A stretch of 64,000 nt of DNA from contig JASEVX010000007.1 in assembly GCA_031761405.1 (NCBI GenBank), forward strand, positions 62,507,062-62,571,061. Reading direction: 5' to 3'. Numbering within the stretch: the first letter of the stretch is position 1; every line of letters starts with the position of its first letter. Shown here one piece after another: positions 58,029 through 64,000 of this stretch. This stretch comes from Serripes groenlandicus. Its lineage: Eukaryota > Mollusca > Bivalvia > Cardiida > Cardiidae. The notes under the pieces were generated by a model that saw nothing but the letters and a program-made list of their open reading frames with translations, did not search any database and had not been told where the DNA came from. The translations under genes were made by a program, and so were the position numbers.

Positions 58029-59361
58029 TAGGCGCGTAGCTGGGTCGATTTGTGGACTACGCACCATTCTATATGGGCTCAATATCTAAATGAGCCTACT
58101 CAATACCATTATGTACGGCATATCTACACAAAATACCCTTAAAACGTTTGCAGCATTCGGAATTTATTTTTATCAACATTGACTGGCACTTCAACAAAAG
58201 TGAAAACTCGAAGAAACCGAACTGAGTGATCGCAGTTCATATGCCCCGGCTTTGGCATCACCATAGTTAAGGAAGAGGTCATCTAAGCTGTCAACGGCCG
58301 AGCATTTGAAAGTGTTAAGTGCGACTGTAATTTAATCCGATTTTCCATGTGTTTATGCTTACTTAGTTTCATATATAAAAACGCAACAACCGTTTGCCCT
58401 AGAAGTAAAACAGGAACGCCACTTCTTGAAAGGTCTTTATCATGTTTCTGGCAAGTGGCTCCTCGGACGCATGATATAGCAAGGTTTAGACAGTGAGCTT
58501 TGCAGTGGTTGTACACTACGTCGGGAATTATCTGCCGAACTCGCTCGAACACCACGGAACTTTCCGGACATGTTGGATACTCCATCGTAGCCTAACCGAC
58601 TTCGTTGTATGGTCGAAGTACCTCAAACAGAGCGCCACTTGCTCCATTGTAAATGCGTCAGTGGCTTCGTCTGTCATAAACCCAAAGAACGGAAAACTTT
58701 TGCATTTGCACAAAATTTCCTCTCTGATTTGATCCCCGCATATCGTGATTACTTCATTTTGTATAGCGGATGAAGTGTATTGCGTCACCGTTCTTCAAAT
58801 GATCACGGGTCACAGGGTTATATATATTTGGCTTGGTATTCTAACAGTGCTTTAAAGTTACTATTTGTATCCTCATGACCACGTATAGCAAGATTGTGTT
58901 TACAACAAAGGATATAATTGTTTCAGTTATGCCTTGTAATACATGTATGTTCTTGCTAACTAGACATCATTGGCATAGGATACTGATTGGGCAATGCTTT
59001 TCTTAGTTGCAGACATAATTGCAGTGAAATGTTCAGTCGATTCAAGCGAATGCGCATGTGTCTTGCACTTAATGTGAGCTGTGATGACCTTCCCAAGATT
59101 GCTTGGGTCGGTTGAATGTTGCAGGTTGCGACACTAGCAATCTCTTCTCAGATCCAAATAAATGGCACGGACCACAATTCGATCCAAATATAATATAGAT
59201 TATTCATGTGACAATTTGATCATGTCTGAATTGTTCTGATTTGTCCGTTTTCACCCTTACCCTCCTTAGGGTCCAGTTTTTATTGCATTTTTCGCATTGG
59301 TTTCATTTTCATTTTTGGAACTCTCGAAATATTTCTTACACGTGCGTAAGCTACGCGCCTG
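58029..59361 (-). mobile_element. hAT element fossil with terminal inverted repeats
   Basis: The left end AGGCGCGTAGCT (58030-58041) is the exact inverse of AGCTACGCGCCT (59349-59360), and the transposase remnant lies between. Flanks share AACAC on both sides (58024-58028 and 59362-59366), a possible remnant of the target duplication, although hAT normally makes 8 bp. Confidence 0.65.
58283..59110 (-). pseudogene. Decayed hAT-superfamily transposase (DUF4371 / ZMYM1-like type)
   Basis: Three broken frames on - together follow the order of this transposase family: a HAHSLESTEHFTAIM piece near 59060-58970; then TSSAIQNEVITICGDQIREE and FGFMTDEATDAFTMEQVALC (58788-58530), where DEATD is the conserved acidic block; then VRQIIPDVVYNHCKAHCLNL (from about 58550), the conserved NHC.AH.LNLA motif. 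Frames change and stop codons intervene, so it is inactive. It lies between matching terminal repeats at 58029 and 59361. Described only as the broken remnant seen. Confidence 0.8.
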
Positions 59362-59364
59362 AAC

Positions 59365-62165
59365 ACAAGGGAATATTATTTTTTTTGGAAAAGGAAAAAA
59401 CATACATATAATGGTTTACGGGGTTGAAGACAAATTATTTCAATCTGTTAAACATATATAAATATACAGAAATATTATTGTCAATATAAACTAAAAAATG
59501 TTAAAATGGGAAAAGAATTCGAACTTAAATTCGGAATTAATATTAATCGAATATTTCGTTTGTGATGGTTCGTGCTTTCTTGTGCATAGTTTACTCGCAC
59601 ACTATAGCTTAGAAGTAGAGATAATCATATATTGCGCGACTATCCCTACTTATTATCAAATGCCCTTTATAAAATGGCAAGAACGACGTATGTTTATGTT
59701 GAGACAAGGATATACCAGTTAAATTTAACGAAATGTTTACGGATTATTAATTTTATATTGTTTTTATTTTTGTGAATTTAATTTCAATAAATTACATTAT
59801 TTTTATTTATTAATTTTAATCGTAAATTAACAAATATGAAATTGGTTATGAAAGTAAAATTAATTAAATGAATTATCACAGGTGCATACAAATTAAATTC
59901 GGATACTTGTTTATACATAGTCTACCTGACCTAGTTATTGAAAAAATGGAGGCTTAGATTACAGGTAAATTCAGGTGTGTTTTTAATGTCAACATAACTT
60001 TTGCATCGCATTTTATGACATTTGTTCAGCACGAAACACATTTTATTTCCCTAACACATCATTACAAAACGTCTTCTGTATAACTTGAAGACCATGCAGG
60101 TTTTCTCAGGTGAATTTGTTATCGTACAGTACTGAAACGTAACCGTACTGAAACCGGAAATGTTTTGGAGGTACAGTATGAAAGTAATTTGAATTTTATG
60201 AAAGACGAGTATGAACCGATGGATGAAATGAGTCCCATGTCACTTATTTAACGTCTTATTTTGTTTATATTTAGATCAAGATGAATATAACTTAATAAGG
60301 TAGTCTTCTTTTTGTTTGTATTCAAAAATCCAGAATGAGTCATTTTCGGTCAACGATCAAGTAATCGCGGCTTCATGAGTGTCAAGGTAGTTTCAGTGTA
60401 GAGCGCGCACTATCGTTTGTTGTCCCTTTCGATCACGGCTTTCCAATAGAAGCCGTACAAACGCTCGTAAATAGCAATCATATTAAACATGTACATTTAG
60501 CTCTCATTTCAAAATGTCCGAAATGATACAATGTTTTTAACTTCCACAACAAAATATTCGATGGCTTTATGCAAAAAGGTTGTAACTACATATTGTTCAA
60601 GGTGTATTTACACCTGTTATGCATGAAAGCGTCAATATGTTGGTGAAAAACTAGTAAGGCTGCACTGCTAGATTTTTGTCAATTGTTTTATCTATGACTA
60701 AATAACGTGTAGATGGACAGTGATTGCTCTGGTGAGACTGTGTGGATGCACATAGGGCTACAGTTAACTTATTCAGTGAATTGGGTTACATTTAGCCCAG
60801 CATCGCCTTTCCACCTACTATATTAAGAGGCTGATCTTCGGCTACTTTACAATTTGAAAAGGCAATATTTTTTCACAATGTTGCGAAAAAATTCACAAAT
60901 GAAAGGCCAAATTCACAAATGAAAGGCCAAATTCACATAACATACAATGTTCGCTTGCATTACTGCACTTACTTTCTGTTTCCGTAACCTGAACAATCGT
61001 AGCTCTTCTGACCCTTAACGGTTCTGCCAGTTTTAGTCTGTATGCGTCATATGAGTCATTCACTCTCATTAAAAGCTCAATTCTAATTGGATTTAATTTT
61101 ATTTACAGCCAATGATTAGCCGCTTTATGAAATGATATCGGCTCACGTCAAAAATCAACTACCCGGATATTAATATTCAAAACAAACTAAGCCTAGGTAG
61201 CGTAATGGAAATTATTACGTTAAGCGATTGAAAAAGGCGTTGGACAGTTCTCAGAAATTTTTGCTTGTTTTTTTTAAAACGAAAAATGTTCCTGCTTCAG
61301 TTATTATTAATACCGAGACAACGTTTGGACTTGGCGAGGCCGATGATCGACAGAGCCGGATCATGCCATTTCTACTTCCAATATTTCTTTGGATCACGCC
61401 CAGACAAAGTCACCAGAACCAATGGAGGTTTCAACCCCAGCCCAGACACATTGTCAACTGCAAACTGTTTTAATTTTAATTCTTATTTAAGAAGCCATGC
61501 AAATCCAAAGATCACATTCTATGTGACATGTCCATGATCCATCTTGAAAGTTTATAAGAACATTTTGAAAAATACAAAAATTAAAACAAATATGCAGATG
61601 TTTTCTTGTGAATATTAACCACTACACCATGTATGATTGGTTGTGTCTCATAACCCATTATTGGCCAAATAAAAAAAAGTGGTCAGGTTACCCGACCTAC
61701 CCAAACTTGTGACTGTATGCCAGTTGATATTAAATTCTTATATGATTTTTTTTCTGTTTTGCATAATATTACCAAGTCCATGATATTTCATAACACCACA
61801 TGTAATTTTCTTCATCATTTTGCATTCTCGAGCGTCATTTTTTTCACAATTTTGCGATTTCGCATTCAAGCTTAGTATTGTCTCGTTCACATCAAGCCCA
61901 TAGATACATGATCTCGTTTGATTTAATGTAAACAATTTATAAAGCCACACAAATGTAAACAGTTGCTTTATTTACTTTTTATTTGCTTTTGAGTACTCAT
62001 CATTTAAAAAACATGTTTTTTTTGACAATCATTTTGCTTTTTTAAGCAAAAAAGCTACTTACCTGTAGCCCTGGATGCACCAACTCGTCTTGAGTCTTAC
62101 TGTTTGTATAGACAATAGGCTAAACAGTGTGACATGGCTGAAATACAAAGCAATTTACTGTTAAC
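59365..62165. other. No gene seen
   Basis: AT-rich; short direct repeat AATTCACAAATGAAAGGCCA near 60890-60930. Overlapping 81- and 90-residue frames at 61228-61537 lack a recognised domain or clear splice context. Confidence 0.35.
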
Positions 62166-62169
62166 TCTT

Positions 62170-62270
62170 TCCTCAGCAGTGAAGTGCTAGAGCATCTACC
62201 TCGGGTGCGGGAGGTCACAGGGTTGATTCCTTGTCGGGTCATACCAAATACTTTTGTAATTAATGGCTGC
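62170..62270 (+). repeat. SINE head fragment
   Basis: CAGCAGTGAAGTGCTAGAGC and CACAGGGTTGATTCCTTGTC approximate A and B boxes. Confidence 0.4.
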
Positions 62271-62274
62271 CCAC

Positions 62275-62520
62275 TTAACCCTTTCCCTTATACGACAATT
62301 CTGCAGCAGACGACTTTGAACATATTTTGTCAAAAGATAGAAAAATCTCTATAATTGAATGGATAACCTATGACTGTCATATTACTGAAAGAAGTTGAAA
62401 ACATTGTGGCAAAAGGAGAAACTGCTTGTTTTGAGCAATTTCTTCTTTTGTCATTTTTTTTTCTCCAAAAGTGGTCTGCTGCAGAGGTGTCAGAAAGCAT
62501 AGATGTATAAAGGAAAGGGT
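62275..62520 (+). mobile_element. TTAA-MITE, near-full copy
   Basis: TTAACCCTTTCCCTTATACG to AAAGGAAAGGGT; hairpin ACTGCTTGTTTTGAGCAATT. Ends about 50 bases before the signal-peptide exon at 62569. Confidence 0.72.
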
Positions 62521-62568
62521 GGTCATATTGAGTAAACATTTAATGAGTTCTTCCCCTGACTTTTCCAG

Positions 62569-62629
62569 ATGAAAATGCATCTCATCAGCTGTGTGTTATC
62601 TTTGGCTGGCATACTTTCGGTTCATGCAG
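62569..62629 (+). CDS. Signal-peptide exon of an unidentified secreted protein (partial)
   Basis: The sequence opens with an acceptor-like cttttccag directly before ATG, reads MKMHLISCVLSLAGILSVHA plus one base, and stops at a strong donor (gcag then gtaagt). The 20 residues form a textbook signal peptide (positive start, hydrophobic core, VHA cleavage site). The AG before the ATG suggests a 5' UTR intron ends here. The exon leaves phase 1. I found no convincing next exon before 64000, so the body of the gene probably lies beyond the window. Confidence 0.6.
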
Positions 62630-62694
62630 GTAAGTTAAATGTTACTCTCTATGCAACATAAGTACACACAGTCAGAGGAATAGATAAGAGGGAC

Positions 62695-62850
62695 TGAACA
62701 GGTCTTTTCTTCACAATACCTCTCTTATTACTCAACCAAATCCTATGTTTCTTCACAATACCTCTCTTATTACTCAACCAAATCCTATGTTGTGGATACT
62801 CAAAAGAATCGTCGATTTTTTTTGAGTACCCTAAACATAGGATTTGAATG
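62695..62850. repeat. Duplicated CCTATGTT / GAGTACCC foldback motif
   Basis: TACTCAACCAAATCCTATGT twice (about 62712-62739 and 62772-62790), then the inverse AACATAGGATTTG at 62834. Related motifs at 24090-24135 and 48950-49020. Confidence 0.55.
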
Positions 62851-63080
62851 TTAACCCTTTCCCTCATACGACAATTCTGCAGCAGACGACTTTGAATGTA
62901 ATTTGTCAAAAGATAGAAAATCTCAATAATTGAATGGATAACCTATGACAAAAAGTGGAAAACATTGTGGCAAAAGGAGAAATTGCACGTTTTGTGCAAT
63001 TTCTTCTTTTGTCACTATGTTTTCAAAAAGCCGTCTGCTGCAGAGGCGTCAAAAAGCGTCTATATGAGGTAAAGAGTTAA
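62851..63080 (+). mobile_element. TTAA-MITE, full copy
   Basis: 230 bases, TTAACCCTTTCCCTCATACG to ATGAGGTAAAGAGTTAA. Hairpin AAATTGCACGTTTTGTGCAATTT, again a paired substitution of the stem. Confidence 0.82.
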
Positions 63081-63196
63081 ATAATGATTTTAGAACAGCA
63101 ATAATTCTCCTTATGAAGTTATCTAGAGCTCTGCACAGTGCTTGAAATATAAAAGATGGTTATTGGGATGGAACTGTTTTATCATCTGTAGAAAAT

Positions 63197-63400
63197 TTAA
63201 CCCTTTCCCTCATACGACAATTCTGCAGCAGACGACTTTGAACCTATTTTGTCAAAAAGTAGAAAATAATTGAACGGATAACCTATGACTAAAAGTGGTA
63301 AAAGGCAAAAGGACAAATTGCTTGTTTTGAGCAATTACTTCTTTTGACACTGACACTTTGTTTTCAAAAAGCTGTCTGCTGTATTCTAAACGCTTTATAA
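63197..63400 (+). mobile_element. TTAA-MITE, copy lacking its right end
   Basis: TTAACCCTTTCCCTCATACG, CTGCAGCAGACGACTTTGAA, hairpin AATTGCTTGTTTTGAGCAATT, CTGTCTGCTG, then unrelated sequence. Confidence 0.7.
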
Positions 63401-64000
63401 ACAAGCGTTTAGTACATTGACTCGCAAGCGTTTGCCAGTCGTCGTAATTTGAAGAGCTTAAATGATTTGATGAAAGTTGGGAATTTAGATGCGGACCTTG
63501 TCGAAGACACCTAAACAAAACATAAGTCATCGTTAATCGTCGACTTTCGGCGAGTGCTAGCAGCGATCACAGAATACTCCAGAGAACACTATTTATTCAT
63601 ATATTTTAAAAAACGCCTTTAATATTTTTTTTATTGTGGCACAGATTTGAACCGGCGATTTTGACAAAACGAAACGGTAATGATTCGGCGGGTGCCGGTC
63701 CTTATAGAAAACCCTGAAATTTATTATGCGAGTTGTAGAACGCCCAATGATATTTATTATCTGCCCAAACATGAAGAATGATAATATTTACATAATTTAA
63801 CTAAATGTAGATATTATCTCAATAAATGTCAAATCTTAGTATCAATCCGGTACCAAAGTAGCACTGACATGATTATTATTAATCGTGACACCGATTGAAC
63901 TATATATTTGGAGGTTTAATGGATGTAGGTTTATTGGTTTGCAGTAAGGAATAAAAAGTCAACACGCTGTACAAAACTGACTATTTTGTATTAGTTGTTA
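63401..64000. other. No gene seen at window end
   Basis: AT-rich; should be intron of the gene whose signal-peptide exon is at 62569, if that gene continues on +. Confidence 0.3.

Noticed and set aside
61228..61537. Overlapping 81- and 90-residue frames
   Set aside because: No recognisable domain, no signal peptide in good context and no clear splice sites.

Overview
The window looks like nuclear DNA of a bivalve mollusc, probably a heterodont clam. It is AT-rich, gene-poor and intron-rich. It carries a C1q-domain gene of the kind expanded in bivalves, tRNA-headed SINEs with the mollusc-type conserved core, Helitron/Helentron-like elements with core tandem repeats, and many MITEs. There are no bacterial operons, and I recognise no complete tRNA, no rRNA and no CRISPR. 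The species assignment is inference from family content.

Genes that can be supported: (1) a two-exon secreted coiled-coil plus C1q-domain protein on + (9409-9868, 14219-14634) with a 4.35 kb intron full of repeats; (2) the 3' end of an arrestin-domain (ARRDC-like) gene on - (exons 24041-23873 and 23025-22874), followed by three degenerate tandem copies of its terminal exon segment; (3) a three-exon gene on + (29534-29593, 43309-43416, 43947-44357) for an unrecognised 192-residue cysteine-free secreted protein with an acidic middle and a strongly basic tail; (4) an intronless ARL6/BBS3 small GTPase on - (53404-53970); (5) one signal-peptide exon on + (62569-62629) whose partners lie downstream, probably outside the window. 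Decayed transposon genes are a LINE reverse-transcriptase tail (25739-26368, -) and a hAT-type transposase fossil inside matching terminal repeats (58029-59361).

Layout: 1-9.3 kb, two adjacent TA-flanked MITEs, SINE pieces and plain AT-rich DNA; 9.4-14.7 kb, C1q gene; 15.0-16.6 kb, 81-bp satellite; 17-22 kb, Tigger-like MITE, SINEs and poly-G; 22-24 kb, ARRDC 3' end; 24.5-28.8 kb, minisatellites and LINE; 29.2-44.4 kb, the secreted-protein gene, whose 13.7 kb first intron holds MITEs and a 5.8 kb, 37-bp-unit satellite; 45-52.6 kb, Helentron-like elements; 53.4-54 kb, ARL6; 55-64 kb, hAT fossil and MITEs.

The most striking pattern is a TTAA-bounded palindromic MITE family (ends TTAACCCTTTCCC...GGGAAAGGGTTAA, piggyBac-like) with about 27 full, diverged or partial copies in 64 kb, on both strands, in introns and intergenic DNA. 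Its central hairpin is shared with a second MITE family that has unrelated ends. The genes do not obviously work in one pathway; they encode a lectin-like immune-type secreted protein, a trafficking adaptor, a ciliary GTPase and a secreted orphan.
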